Shown here in pieces: positions 26,754 through 35,896 of a stretch of DNA of 64,000 nt; position 1 is the first letter of the stretch; every line of letters starts with the position of its first letter. This DNA is from CAZYTM01 sp964649725 (GTDB lineage: Bacteria > Desulfobacterota > Desulfuromonadia > Geobacterales > Geobacteraceae). The DNA lies in NCBI GenBank assembly GCA_964649725.1, contig CAZYTM010000004.1, forward strand, positions 62,001-126,000, given 5' to 3'. Position numbers and translations under genes: made by a program. The notes under the pieces are model-generated. The model saw nothing but the letters and a program-made list of their open reading frames with translations. It did no database searches and was not told the DNA's origin.

Positions 26754-27809
26754 TTGAATCCAATTATCAAACAAATATACTTTATTATCTTATATATAGC
26801 TGTAATTATGGTGCATGTTGGCTGCAGTTCAACAAAACCGCTATTGATGAATGATCCAAAGTATAATATTGTCTGGCCTTCACCACCCAATAAGCCACGC
26901 ATTCATTTTTTGAGAAGTATAAATAGTGCTGATGATATTCTTGTAGATAAAGGGAAATTGGCTAAAATATTTGACATAGTCACAGGAGAAACAGGGGAAA
27001 AAAACGAGTTTATTACTCCAACGGGTATTGTATTTGATAATATCTCATTAATTTATATTGCCGACACTTCCTCACACTTAGTCCATCGATATGACTTATC
27101 AAATCGGGAAGTTTCATTTATATCAAAAGCAGGCGAAGTTGAATTAGTAAGTCCAGTTGGTGTTGCCCTTGATAGTAAAGGTAATCTTTATGTAAGTGAC
27201 TCAGTGCTTGCTAAAGTCTTCAAATTTAACGCCGATGGGTTTTTTCTAAAGGAGATTAGCTCTAATGAGGGCATGTTTCTACGCCCAGCAGGGATTGCTA
27301 TAAATAGTGTTGATGAAAAATTTGTTGTTGATGTGTTGGCACATAAATTGAAAGTTTTTGATAAAGATGATAAGTTTATTAAAAATTTCCCCAACAAAGA
27401 TTCACAAGAAAAGTTAAATCGCCCGACCAATATTGCAATAGACCGCTACGATAGTGTTTACGTCACCGATTCGATGAATTTTACTGTCAGAAAATTTGAT
27501 CTTACTGGTAATTTGATTTCAAGTATCGGCCAAATCGGGGATTCTCCTGGTTCTTTCGCTAGGCCGAGAGGTGTAGCAGTTGATAGTGATTTAAACATTT
27601 ATGCTCTTGATGCTGCATTTGATAATTTTCAAATTTTTGATCAGCAGGGGCGTTTACTCCTATTTATAGGCAAAACAGGGATAAATCCTGGTGAATTTAA
27701 TATGCCAAACGGTCTTTTTATTGATAAAAATGATCGTCTATTCATTACTGACACGTACAACAGAAGAATTCAGATATTCCAGTACGTAAAAGAAGGTAAG
27801 AGACAATGA
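26754..27809 (+). CDS. NHL-repeat beta-propeller protein, exported, probable lipoprotein
   Basis: The 351-residue product has an N-terminal hydrophobic segment ending MVHVGC, a weak lipobox with an atypical -3 residue. About six NHL repeats follow (core P-x-G-I/V-A-x-D ... L/IYVTD). NHL propellers bind ligands or proteins; next to multihaem cytochromes in Geobacter-type genomes they are common accessory parts of periplasmic or outer-surface electron-transfer complexes, which is inference here. Start is TTG 26754 with AGGAA about ten bases upstream. It overlaps the first cytochrome gene by four bases. Confidence 0.85.
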   Translation: MNPIIKQIYFIILYIAVIMVHVGCSSTKPLLMNDPKYNIVWPSPPNKPRIHFLRSINSADDILVDKGKLAKIFDIVTGETGEKNEFITPTGIVFDNISLIYIADTSSHLVHRYDLSNREVSFISKAGEVELVSPVGVALDSKGNLYVSDSVLAKVFKFNADGFFLKEISSNEGMFLRPAGIAINSVDEKFVVDVLAHKLKVFDKDDKFIKNFPNKDSQEKLNRPTNIAIDRYDSVYVTDSMNFTVRKFDLTGNLISSIGQIGDSPGSFARPRGVAVDSDLNIYALDAAFDNFQIFDQQGRLLLFIGKTGINPGEFNMPNGLFIDKNDRLFITDTYNRRIQIFQYVKEGKRQ

Positions 27810-28600
27810 ACCGACTAGTGATGATAATATGTGTTTTAATTGCTTTGACAATCTGGTTAAATGTTTCAATAGTTGTAGCAGCTGGCCCAAAAATATCTCA
27901 AAATGGCAATGTACACAACCTTAGTTCGACCAATATTACTGTTACATATCATGCTGATCCTGGAGGCACTGATCCTCGAAAAGATCAAATATGTATATTT
28001 TGCCATACGCCACATAACTCACTTCCACAGACTCCTTTATGGAGTCGTAAGGAGACTACAAAGCAGTTCTCAGTATATTCTTCTGCAACATTAGTTATTT
28101 CTAGGGCTGGAGTGATTGATAAGAGTTACCCTGGCAACTTGACTCGTCAACCTGATGGGACATCGAAGCTTTGCCTGAGTTGCCACGATGGCATTACTGC
28201 TTTAGGAGCAATAAGGCCAAATCCGAATTCTCCGATTTCTTTCTCGGGCGGCAAGGACACTCTTCCAGCATTTAATATGTCAAATCATCACCCAGTATCT
28301 TTTGTATATGACAATGCAGTTTGGGCATATCTACCCCCCAGCGAGTATTTAGATCCAAACACAACTGGAATAAATTCGATAAAATGGAATAGTGGCAATG
28401 AGGTCAGACTTGACCGGTCAAATAAAATGCAATGTACCGCATGCCATAATCCACATCAAAACCAGACAGACGATAGTGGCCCTAACTCAATGACTCCTTT
28501 CTGGGTCAAAGGTGGAACTAGTCCTTATGATGCAGTGTGCACTACCTGCCACATTGGGACAACGGTGCCTACAGGCCTCCCAACAATACGACCTAACTGA
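27806..28600 (+). CDS. Tetrahaem cytochrome c
   Basis: An exported 264-residue cytochrome with signal peptide (hydrophobic stretch 4-25, ending VVAAG). It has four CxxCH haem sites: CIFCH, CLSCH, CTACH and CTTCH. Long loops between the first two pairs suggest an extended fold. PHN-type histidines near sites 1 and 3 may be distal ligands. It is translationally coupled to the NHL protein and begins a run of three cytochrome genes resembling the block GSU1785-1787 that I remember from G. sulfurreducens. Role: periplasmic or outer-surface electron transfer; the partner is unknown. Confidence 0.92.
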   Translation: MNRLVMIICVLIALTIWLNVSIVVAAGPKISQNGNVHNLSSTNITVTYHADPGGTDPRKDQICIFCHTPHNSLPQTPLWSRKETTKQFSVYSSATLVISRAGVIDKSYPGNLTRQPDGTSKLCLSCHDGITALGAIRPNPNSPISFSGGKDTLPAFNMSNHHPVSFVYDNAVWAYLPPSEYLDPNTTGINSIKWNSGNEVRLDRSNKMQCTACHNPHQNQTDDSGPNSMTPFWVKGGTSPYDAVCTTCHIGTTVPTGLPTIRPN

Positions 28601-28658
28601 GATTATTTATTAGTCTATTGGGTAGTTATATAAAAAATATCAAAATGGGTATAATGCT

Positions 28659-29747
28659 ATGAAAATGATACGAATTATCTTTTTTTTGATTATAATTTTC
28701 TTGCCTGTAACTCTTTTTGCAGCTGTTATCCCATATCATATTGACAAAACAAACTTACCCAAAGGTTGTGCCACATGCCATTTTAAGGATAACCTTAAAA
28801 CAGGAGGCGGGAATGACTCCTGTATTATTTGTCATGGAGATGCGTCAAGGCTTGCCAATCAATCTTTTAGGTCTATGCCTCGTGGATTTGCTGTGCCCGG
28901 AATGAAATTGAAGGATGTAGAGGCAGAATTCAGAAAATTATACCGTCATCCTACATTCGAGTTAAGCGGCCATCGCTCTAATGAACAATTGCCTGAAACT
29001 GATTCTCGTGCTCCGCGACATTCATACTGTGTAGATTGTCATGACCCACATAAGATATCTGCCGATAATATATTCTCCGGCATAAAAGGGAAAATGGTTG
29101 GAAATCTTGTCACGGACATAACTAAAGAATATGAACTTTGCTATCGTTGCCATGCTGAAAGTGCTAATTTACCCGGTCGATACAGCAATAAAAAGGCTGA
29201 ATTCTCTGTTACAAATCCATCATTTCATCCTCTTGAAAGTGAAGGGAAAAATCAGGCTGTAGTCAGTCTATTAAGACCATATCGTGAAAAAAAAATAACA
29301 CCTACAGATATTTCAATTTTAAGCTGTAGCAGCTGCCATGGTAGTGAGAGCCCCACAAACATTCGAGGGCCACATGGTTCGAGGAATCAATTTATTCTCA
29401 TAGAAAATTACTCAATACGTGACAATGAGACTGAAAGCCAATTTACATATGCCTTATGCTATAGGTGCCATAATCGTTCTAGCATACTTAATGATGAAAG
29501 TTTTAAATTTCATTCTTTGCACATTAAAGGGAAGGGTGTTGGTGGGATGAGTAATGGTACTTCATGTCATACTTGTCATAATTCCCATGGTAGTTCTGAA
29601 AATCGTTATCTTATACAATTTAATCGCGACGTTGTCTCTCCAAACTCTCAGCTTCAGCTAAAATTTGTTGAAAGAGGAGTATCAAGATTCCATGGTGAAT
29701 GTTACTTGAGTTGCCATGGGGTTGATCATAATCCCAAGACATATTAA
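28659..29747 (+). CDS. Octahaem cytochrome c with one CxxxCH site
   Basis: An exported 362-residue protein with an N-terminal signal (MKMIRIIFFLIIIFLPVTLF). Haem sites in order: CATCH, CIICH, CVDCH, CYRCH, CSSCH, CYRCH, CHTCH, and a last one written CYLSCH, i.e. three residues between the cysteines. If the last binds haem, there are eight. Several CYRCH and CHTCHNSHG motifs resemble the NrfA/DmsE-like doubled-CxxCH families. It lies 58 bases after the tetrahaem gene, without a terminator. Electron transfer is certain as a class; substrate and site are not. Confidence 0.92.
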   Translation: MKMIRIIFFLIIIFLPVTLFAAVIPYHIDKTNLPKGCATCHFKDNLKTGGGNDSCIICHGDASRLANQSFRSMPRGFAVPGMKLKDVEAEFRKLYRHPTFELSGHRSNEQLPETDSRAPRHSYCVDCHDPHKISADNIFSGIKGKMVGNLVTDITKEYELCYRCHAESANLPGRYSNKKAEFSVTNPSFHPLESEGKNQAVVSLLRPYREKKITPTDISILSCSSCHGSESPTNIRGPHGSRNQFILIENYSIRDNETESQFTYALCYRCHNRSSILNDESFKFHSLHIKGKGVGGMSNGTSCHTCHNSHGSSENRYLIQFNRDVVSPNSQLQLKFVERGVSRFHGECYLSCHGVDHNPKTY

Positions 29748-29751
29748 GTCT

Positions 29752-30195
29752 ATGTTAAGGAAACATTTAATGTGGCTGGCAGTCATAGTTCAAATAATTG
29801 TTGGTATTGTTATTCAATTAAATTCTATTGAGAACAGTAATGCATCAGAACAAAATGCTTTACCAACTAAACTAAATAATAATGCCCACTGTATTATATG
29901 TCATACAACAGCTGCTAAGGACGATATAGTTATAGTAACTTCTGATGCCCCTGCAGTGCAAATTAATAAAGATCTGAACGCTATTTGTCTTAGCTGCCAT
30001 AGTAGAAGTTATGGTCATGGTATTGATAATAAACCATTAGTAAATCGCAACAATCTGCCACTTAATTCCGATGGAAAAATATCATGTGCAATTACATGTC
30101 ATAATATGCATGCCAGATCATCAGATTTAGTACAAAGCCGATATTACCTAAGGCTTCCTGCCAGTGAATTATGTCTCTCCTGCCACATTAAATAG
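29752..30195 (+). CDS. Small multihaem cytochrome c (three CxxCH, one CxxxCH)
   Basis: A 147-residue exported cytochrome. After a signal segment (hydrophobic 6-23) it has CIICH, CLSCH, CAITCH (three residues between cysteines) and CLSCH, so up to four haems. ATG 29752, four bases after the preceding stop, is chosen; the in-frame ATG at 29716 would overlap that gene and spoil the signal peptide. It ends the cytochrome run and is followed by a strong terminator, separating this operon from the secretion operon. Confidence 0.9.
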   Translation: MLRKHLMWLAVIVQIIVGIVIQLNSIENSNASEQNALPTKLNNNAHCIICHTTAAKDDIVIVTSDAPAVQINKDLNAICLSCHSRSYGHGIDNKPLVNRNNLPLNSDGKISCAITCHNMHARSSDLVQSRYYLRLPASELCLSCHIK

Positions 30196-30223
30196 TTTTT
30201 GATGTGCACTATATGTATGCATG

Positions 30224-30256
30224 AACCACCTTGTTATTACGGTGGTTTTGTATTTT
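30224..30256 (+). terminator. Terminator after the cytochrome genes
   Basis: AACCACC (30224-30230) pairs perfectly with GGTGGTT (30241-30247), followed by a T-rich run. Confidence 0.75.
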
Positions 30257-30290
30257 AATTTTCATGAATTTATGATATATATTTAAAGAT

Positions 30291-31499
30291 ATGGAATTAT
30301 ATAAATGTAAACTAGGTTCATCTGATGGCAGAATTATTGAAAAGGAATTAGAATCAACTTCTATTGATATTCTCCGCCAAAGTTTAGAGGAACAAGGTTT
30401 CTATGTTTTTGCCATAAAGAAAAGACCGTTTCAATTCCTTTTAGATAAAGGGTTTTCTCGTAGTAAGGTTGACAATAAAGAACTTCTCACGTTCAACCAA
30501 GAATTACTGGTTCTAATTAAAGCTGGTTTGCCGATACTTCATGCATTTGATACGATTCTAGAACGAGTGGGAAAAAGTAGATTGGCAGAAGTATTAGTAG
30601 AAGTGAGGGAAGAAATTAAAGGCGGAAATTCACTGTCTCAGGCATTTGAAAAGTACCCGCGGATATTTTCACATCTCTATATTGCTTCAGTAAGAGCAGG
30701 TGAAAGAACCGGTGATCTTCACCAGACGATTCGACGTTACATAATATATTTGAAACGTGTTGAGAGTTTTAGAAAAAAAATTGTTTCTTCGTTGATCTAT
30801 CCAATTATTCTTAGTTCTGTCGCTTTTCTTGCGGTTACATTACTTCTAGTCTACGTTGTCCCTACTTTCAGTCAGGTATATTCAGATGCCGGATCAAGCC
30901 TGCCGGTACCAACTCAAATTCTCATTGCATTTACTTTAATATTAAAACGTTTTTTCCCATTATTAATATTTATATTTATTTGTGCTGTAATTGCATTTAG
31001 ACAATGGGAAGAGACACCATATGGTCGTTATTTGATTGATAGATGGAAATTACTTTTACCTTATATTGGGGCACTGATGTCAAAGTATGCGATTGCTGCA
31101 TTCACTAGAACATTAGCAACAGTCATAGGAAGTGGCATTCCAATTGTTGAGTCGCTTAAAATGTCTGTAGGTACTCTCAACAATAGGGTTCTTGAGCAAA
31201 AACTACTTGATGCAGTTGTAAAGGTTGAAGAAGGGGCTAGACTTTCAACTGCCCTAGAGAGTGTAAATATTATGCCGCCTTTAGCATTGCGAATGCTTGC
31301 AGTTGGTGAAACTACTGGCTCTCTTGAGGAGATGCTAGGGGATATAGCTGATTATTTTGAAGAAGAAGTTGATAACAGTATGAATGTGTTAACAACTGCG
31401 ATAGAACCTGCCATTATGATTTTAATGGGTGTTGTGATTGGAGTAATAATTATTACCATGTATCTTCCTGTATTCAAAATTGCTGGGACTGTAGGTTGA
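30291..31499 (+). CDS. Type II secretion / type IV pilus inner-membrane platform protein (GspF/PilC family)
   Basis: The 402-residue product has two GspF domains (about 65-190 and 270-395), each followed by membrane helices: near 168-190, 220-238 and 376-398. The opening lines MELYKCKLG and SLEEQGFYVFAIK are typical of the family. It is the membrane anchor that couples the ATPase to pseudopilin assembly. It opens an operon with E, M, N, O, P, D-like genes and two pseudopilins. This arrangement matches the atypical Oxp secretion locus of G. sulfurreducens rather than a full Gsp set. Confidence 0.93.
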   Translation: MELYKCKLGSSDGRIIEKELESTSIDILRQSLEEQGFYVFAIKKRPFQFLLDKGFSRSKVDNKELLTFNQELLVLIKAGLPILHAFDTILERVGKSRLAEVLVEVREEIKGGNSLSQAFEKYPRIFSHLYIASVRAGERTGDLHQTIRRYIIYLKRVESFRKKIVSSLIYPIILSSVAFLAVTLLLVYVVPTFSQVYSDAGSSLPVPTQILIAFTLILKRFFPLLIFIFICAVIAFRQWEETPYGRYLIDRWKLLLPYIGALMSKYAIAAFTRTLATVIGSGIPIVESLKMSVGTLNNRVLEQKLLDAVVKVEEGARLSTALESVNIMPPLALRMLAVGETTGSLEEMLGDIADYFEEEVDNSMNVLTTAIEPAIMILMGVVIGVIIITMYLPVFKIAGTVG

Positions 31500-31506
31500 C
31501 TGGTAT

Positions 31507-33228
31507 ATGAATTATTCATTCAAACGAAAGAAAATTGGGGATATCCTTTTAGAGCATGGCAATATAACGATTGACCAACATATGTATGTTCTTGATTTGT
31601 TGAAAACCACCAATCGAAGGTTTGGAGAAATTTGTCGCATTGATAGTTTGATAAGTGAAGAAGCGCTTGCGCAAGCATTAGCTGAACAATTTGGGATTGA
31701 ATATGTAGATTTACAAAATATAAAACTAGACGACTCAATTATTAGTAGGTTTTCACCAGAAGTAATGTATCGTTATAATTTTGTTCCTCTTGAACAAATA
31801 GATGGCAATTGGGTAGTTGCTATTGATGATCCTACTGACATTGTAAAGCTTGATGAATTGGAGCTTATTCTTGATCAGACGGTGATATTTAAAATCGCAA
31901 CAGAATCAGCAATAGCACAGTTTTTTAAAAAAGGAGAGGGGACCAGTCGAGTACTTAAGGAAGTATCTGAAGATTTCATGTTACAGCTGGTTACGGAAAC
32001 TGATAAAGGTGAAGAGGTATTATCAGTAGAGTCTATTTCGGATGATACAAGTCCAATTATCAAGTTGGTTAACTCTACAATTCTTGATGCAATGTCAAGA
32101 CGGGCAAGTGATATACATATTGAAACTGCACAGGAAGGAGTTGTTATAAAATATCGAATTGATGGTGTCTTGTATCGTGCTACCGAGACAATTGATAATC
32201 ATTTTCAAGGACCGATTATTTCTAGACTTAAGGTTATGAGTGAACTAGATATATCTGAACGACGGATCCCGCAGGATGGGCGTTTCAAAGTCAGAATAAA
32301 TGATAAATCTATTGATTTCCGTGTATCTATAATGCCTAGTGCATTTGGCGAAGATGCAGTCATCCGAATACTTGACAAGGAAAGCATAGCAAGTGATCTT
32401 AAAGGATTAACTCTAGATACATTAGGAATGGCATACCGTGAGATCAGGCGTTTTCGCAAGATGATACGAGAACCCTATGGTATGGTTCTAGTTACTGGTC
32501 CAACAGGTTCAGGAAAAACTACCACACTTTATGCTGCTCTTACTGAAATACATACTGGTGAAGAAAAGATTATTACAATTGAAGACCCAGTAGAATATGT
32601 ATTGCGAGGTATAGTACAGATACCTGTTAACGAAAAAAAAGGTCTAACTTTTGCGCGAGGGCTGCGTTCTATTTTACGGCATGATCCAGATAAGATAATG
32701 GTGGGAGAAATACGTGACCCTGAAACGGCTCAGATCGCGGTTCAGTCAGCACTCACTGGGCATCTAGTGTTCACAACTGTGCATGCTAACAATGTGTTTG
32801 ATGTTCTTGGGCGCTTTATCCATATGGGAATTGATCCCTATAATTTTGTTTCGTGCTTGAATTGCGTTATGGCGCAGAGATTGGTCCGCAAAATTTGTTC
32901 CAAATGTAAATTTATTGTTAAACTGGACGATGAAACTCTTCGAGAGTCTGCGATTGATCCAGCAAATTGTCGTGATGTTGTTTTTTATGATGCTAAAGGA
33001 TGTGACGATTGTAATGGTACAGGATATCGTGGCAGAGCTGCAATAGTAGAGTTACTTGATTTAAATGATCAACTAAGAGAATTAATCGTCAATAAAGCTC
33101 CAGTATTTCAATTGAAAAAAGTAGCACGTGAATCTGGGACAGTATTTTTACGTGAGTCAGCAGTCGAGAAGGTTATGGCAGGTGAAACAACTCTTCGGGA
33201 AATTAATCGCGTCACATTTGTGGAGTGA
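31507..33228 (+). CDS. Type II secretion / pilus assembly ATPase (GspE/PilB family)
   Basis: Hexameric cytoplasmic ATPase powering pseudopilus extension. The 573-residue product has an N-terminal MshEN-type domain (about 1-150), Walker A GPTGSGKT (331-338), Asp box, Walker B IMVGEIRDPETA, and a tetracysteine zinc site (C464, C467, C499, C502). Eight bases separate it from the F-like gene. The zinc finger and MshEN domain place it with assembly ATPases, not PilT-type retraction ATPases; no retraction ATPase is encoded nearby. Confidence 0.95.
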   Translation: MNYSFKRKKIGDILLEHGNITIDQHMYVLDLLKTTNRRFGEICRIDSLISEEALAQALAEQFGIEYVDLQNIKLDDSIISRFSPEVMYRYNFVPLEQIDGNWVVAIDDPTDIVKLDELELILDQTVIFKIATESAIAQFFKKGEGTSRVLKEVSEDFMLQLVTETDKGEEVLSVESISDDTSPIIKLVNSTILDAMSRRASDIHIETAQEGVVIKYRIDGVLYRATETIDNHFQGPIISRLKVMSELDISERRIPQDGRFKVRINDKSIDFRVSIMPSAFGEDAVIRILDKESIASDLKGLTLDTLGMAYREIRRFRKMIREPYGMVLVTGPTGSGKTTTLYAALTEIHTGEEKIITIEDPVEYVLRGIVQIPVNEKKGLTFARGLRSILRHDPDKIMVGEIRDPETAQIAVQSALTGHLVFTTVHANNVFDVLGRFIHMGIDPYNFVSCLNCVMAQRLVRKICSKCKFIVKLDDETLRESAIDPANCRDVVFYDAKGCDDCNGTGYRGRAAIVELLDLNDQLRELIVNKAPVFQLKKVARESGTVFLRESAVEKVMAGETTLREINRVTFVE

Positions 33229-33231
33229 TAA

Positions 33232-34158
33232 ATGATGTTTACTAAATCATCTCTTGGTTTGGAAATTTGCCAAGAAGGAGCAAAGTTTGCTCTTATAAAA
33301 GGGCGTCATGAAAATCTAGAATTATTGGGATGCAATCAAGTTGTATTTTCTTCAGATACTATTAAGAACTCAATAAAGGAATTAAATGTACTCAACCCAA
33401 CAGAATTTGTTGCACGTGTACGTGATGCTTACAATAAAATATTGACACCAATCAAGAGAGTCTCAGTTTCGTTGCCTGATTCAACAGGACGTAGTCTCGT
33501 TGTAGACTTAGATGCTCGTTTTAATAGTAAAGAAGATGGGATAGCGATGATTAGATGGAAGTTGAAGAAGAGTTTTCCTATTGACATACAAGAGCTCAAT
33601 CTAGATTTCCAAATCCTTCAAGAACGAGGAGATGGAACTACTTCGCTATTAGTTTCCTGTATTTCTCGTAATGTGATTTCTCAATACGAACGTCTACTTG
33701 AGGAAGTTGGTTTAGAACCTTTTTTAATAGATTTCACAACTTTCAATATTCATCATCTCTTCGAAAACCGTCTCAACCTTTCCGAAAATTCAGCTCTAGT
33801 AATTTATTATGGAGGGGTACTTAGCATACTTATTTTTTGTGATGGCAAACTTGAGTTTTTTCGTTCAAAAGAAGTTCCTAAAGGGTTAAGTGATCCTGGT
33901 CGCTTATTCCGTGATATCAATAATTCATTTCTTGTTTATAAGGACAAAGCCTTAAATCCAAATATAATTGAAATATTCTGTGTTGCAGCGTATGAGGAAA
34001 TCGGGGCTCTATGTGATATATCTTCCGAAGTGTTTAAAATTGATCCTGTTATGCTTGATGTAGAAAGAGCTGTACGTCTTCGCCAGGGATTCAAATGTGA
34101 CAGTAAAACACTTGCAAGCATGATTGCAGCAATAGGTGTTGCGACTAGGAATCTATAA
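33232..34158 (+). CDS. PilM/GspL-like actin-fold assembly protein
   Basis: A 308-residue cytoplasmic protein beginning SSLGLEICQEGAKFALIKG, the PilM-type phosphate loop. An actin-like fold is likely. It would bind the N-terminus of the next gene product on the inner membrane. Overlap by one base with the PilN-like gene and three bases from the ATPase gene support a single machine. Identity as PilM rather than the cytoplasmic part of GspL follows from it being a separate gene. Confidence 0.8.
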   Translation: MMFTKSSLGLEICQEGAKFALIKGRHENLELLGCNQVVFSSDTIKNSIKELNVLNPTEFVARVRDAYNKILTPIKRVSVSLPDSTGRSLVVDLDARFNSKEDGIAMIRWKLKKSFPIDIQELNLDFQILQERGDGTTSLLVSCISRNVISQYERLLEEVGLEPFLIDFTTFNIHHLFENRLNLSENSALVIYYGGVLSILIFCDGKLEFFRSKEVPKGLSDPGRLFRDINNSFLVYKDKALNPNIIEIFCVAAYEEIGALCDISSEVFKIDPVMLDVERAVRLRQGFKCDSKTLASMIAAIGVATRNL

Positions 34159-34700
34159 TGCGATTTTCAAATAATCTGGCTACCAGAAGATATATTGATG
34201 TAAGGAAATTAAATTTTGCGCTTATCAGTATTAGTATTTTGCTGATGTTATTTCTTTTTTACAATTCAATTGAAATATCAAAAAATATCAGTCAAATCAA
34301 TAAACTACAAGGAGAGCTTGTCAAATATGAAGGTAAGCCTGGAATAAAAACGCAAGCTACACAGCCATCTGCTAAAGAATCCCAGGAATTACGTGCCAGA
34401 TTGAGTAACGCAAATGAAATCATTTCTAGAAAAACTTTCAACTGGCTTAAATTACTTGATGAACTTGAAGTGACCATTCCACAAGGGGTAGCTCTAAAGT
34501 CAATTGAACCTGATATTAAGAATTATGAGTTAAAAATTGTCGGAGTTGTAAATAGTTTTGTCTCATTACGTCGCTGTGTTGAGAATTTTGAAAAATCAAA
34601 TTTTTTTAGTGACGTATATTTGATAAGTCAACGTGAAATTGTTGTCGGTTCGACGCAGAAGGGGATTGATTTTACAATTTCCTGTAAAGTGAGATTTTGA
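34158..34700 (+). CDS. PilN-like inner-membrane assembly protein
   Basis: A bitopic 180-residue protein: short cytoplasmic N-terminus, one membrane helix (about 19-41) and a periplasmic ferredoxin-like domain with a coiled-coil linker. Matching order M-N-O-P and the motif-poor but typical pattern (VTIPQGVALKSIEPD) support the PilN call. It overlaps both neighbours by one base. Confidence 0.78.
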   Translation: MRFSNNLATRRYIDVRKLNFALISISILLMLFLFYNSIEISKNISQINKLQGELVKYEGKPGIKTQATQPSAKESQELRARLSNANEIISRKTFNWLKLLDELEVTIPQGVALKSIEPDIKNYELKIVGVVNSFVSLRRCVENFEKSNFFSDVYLISQREIVVGSTQKGIDFTISCKVRF

Positions 34701-35230
34701 TGAATATTTTTACTGATATTGTCAAGGCAAGTCCTCGAAATATCTTAATATTATCCGTGCTAATTGTTATCAATGTTTCTTGTATAGGGTTTCGTTCATT
34801 TTATCAAATGCCCAAACTTATAGATCTGCAGGAAAAATGGTTTGCTCTTCGTCAGGGTGGGGGGAGTAAAGATCTAATCACGAAATATCAAAAAGGGATT
34901 AGTGACTTACAGACTTGGGAAAAGAGGATTTCTCTAAAACAAGATTTTGTAAGAGTGGTTGGTGAGTTGTTTGAATTAGCGGCTAATAATTCACTTAAGG
35001 TAAATCAGGTTACCTATAAACCGACTCAAATGAAAAATGAGAGACTATTAGCATATTCAATTAATTTTAATGTAATAGGTCGTTATGTAGGAGTAAAAAA
35101 ATTTATTGCCGATCTTGCTAAGTCCAAGGAGATGTTAGTTATCAATGCAATATCACTTTCTAATAATGATAACACTAAAGAGTCTGTTAGCTTAAACATT
35201 CAGTTAACGACTTACTTCAGAATGGGATGA
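34700..35230 (+). CDS. PilO-like inner-membrane assembly protein
   Basis: A 176-residue bitopic protein with one membrane helix (about 14-32), a coiled segment and a periplasmic ferredoxin-like domain, as expected for the dimer partner of PilN. I start at ATG 34700, in the TGATG overlap with the PilN-like gene; TTG 34697 is also possible. The stop overlaps the next start by four bases. Confidence 0.78.
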   Translation: MNIFTDIVKASPRNILILSVLIVINVSCIGFRSFYQMPKLIDLQEKWFALRQGGGSKDLITKYQKGISDLQTWEKRISLKQDFVRVVGELFELAANNSLKVNQVTYKPTQMKNERLLAYSINFNVIGRYVGVKKFIADLAKSKEMLVINAISLSNNDNTKESVSLNIQLTTYFRMG

Positions 35231-35844
35231 TCATGAACAGACGTAAATTGATCCTCGTCATTCTTCTTATAATTTTTGGACTATCCATTGGGTATAGTTA
35301 TTTAAAAATGCCACGCCTTAAGAGAATTGAAAAATCAGCAAACACAAATGAAACTACTGTTCGTCATGGAAGTTATGAAAAAGGGGCAGTTTACGACAGC
35401 AACAAACTGAATCTGGAATTACTTGACAATAATCAGGTAATTTCCAAAAGGTTACATCGAAATATTTTCCAACCGATATTTACGGATGAATCAAAAACTG
35501 GTTCTCCTGATGGGTTGCCACTCCCGGGAGGGCGGCCCGTAGTTTCAGCCCCATCGTCAAAGACGATAACTACAAACAATTTACAGACTTCTGAGTTACC
35601 TCAGTATGTTAGAGACATGAGGAAATTCACTTTTCTTGGTTTTCTAAAAAAAGATAATTATAAGACAATTTTTTTGTCGAGCGATAAGGAAATTTTTCTT
35701 GTTCGAAAGGGCGACAAAATTTTAGGGCGTTATGAAGTGATTAACTTAACAGATGAAGCGTTAACCATATCAGTCCTTAGTGATGGTAGTGAAATTGTTA
35801 TCCCTTTAGTAGAAAACAAGGCGCTAAATGCACCACGTCGTTAA
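35227..35844 (+). CDS. PilP/GspC-like periplasmic linker protein
   Basis: A 205-residue protein with an N-terminal membrane helix (about 5-23), a Pro/Gly-rich linker (about 90-115) and a small C-terminal beta domain (about 133-200, with FLGFLKKDNYKTIFLSS and GDKILGRYEV), the HR/homology fold of GspC and PilP. It would bridge the inner-membrane platform to the secretin. It overlaps the PilO-like gene; the secretin gene starts 52 bases after its stop. Confidence 0.75.
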   Translation: MIMNRRKLILVILLIIFGLSIGYSYLKMPRLKRIEKSANTNETTVRHGSYEKGAVYDSNKLNLELLDNNQVISKRLHRNIFQPIFTDESKTGSPDGLPLPGGRPVVSAPSSKTITTNNLQTSELPQYVRDMRKFTFLGFLKKDNYKTIFLSSDKEIFLVRKGDKILGRYEVINLTDEALTISVLSDGSEIVIPLVENKALNAPRR

Positions 35845-35896
35845 CTTGCATTTAACAGAAACGCGAATATTTGCGATGTTAAGGAGATTCACTCAG

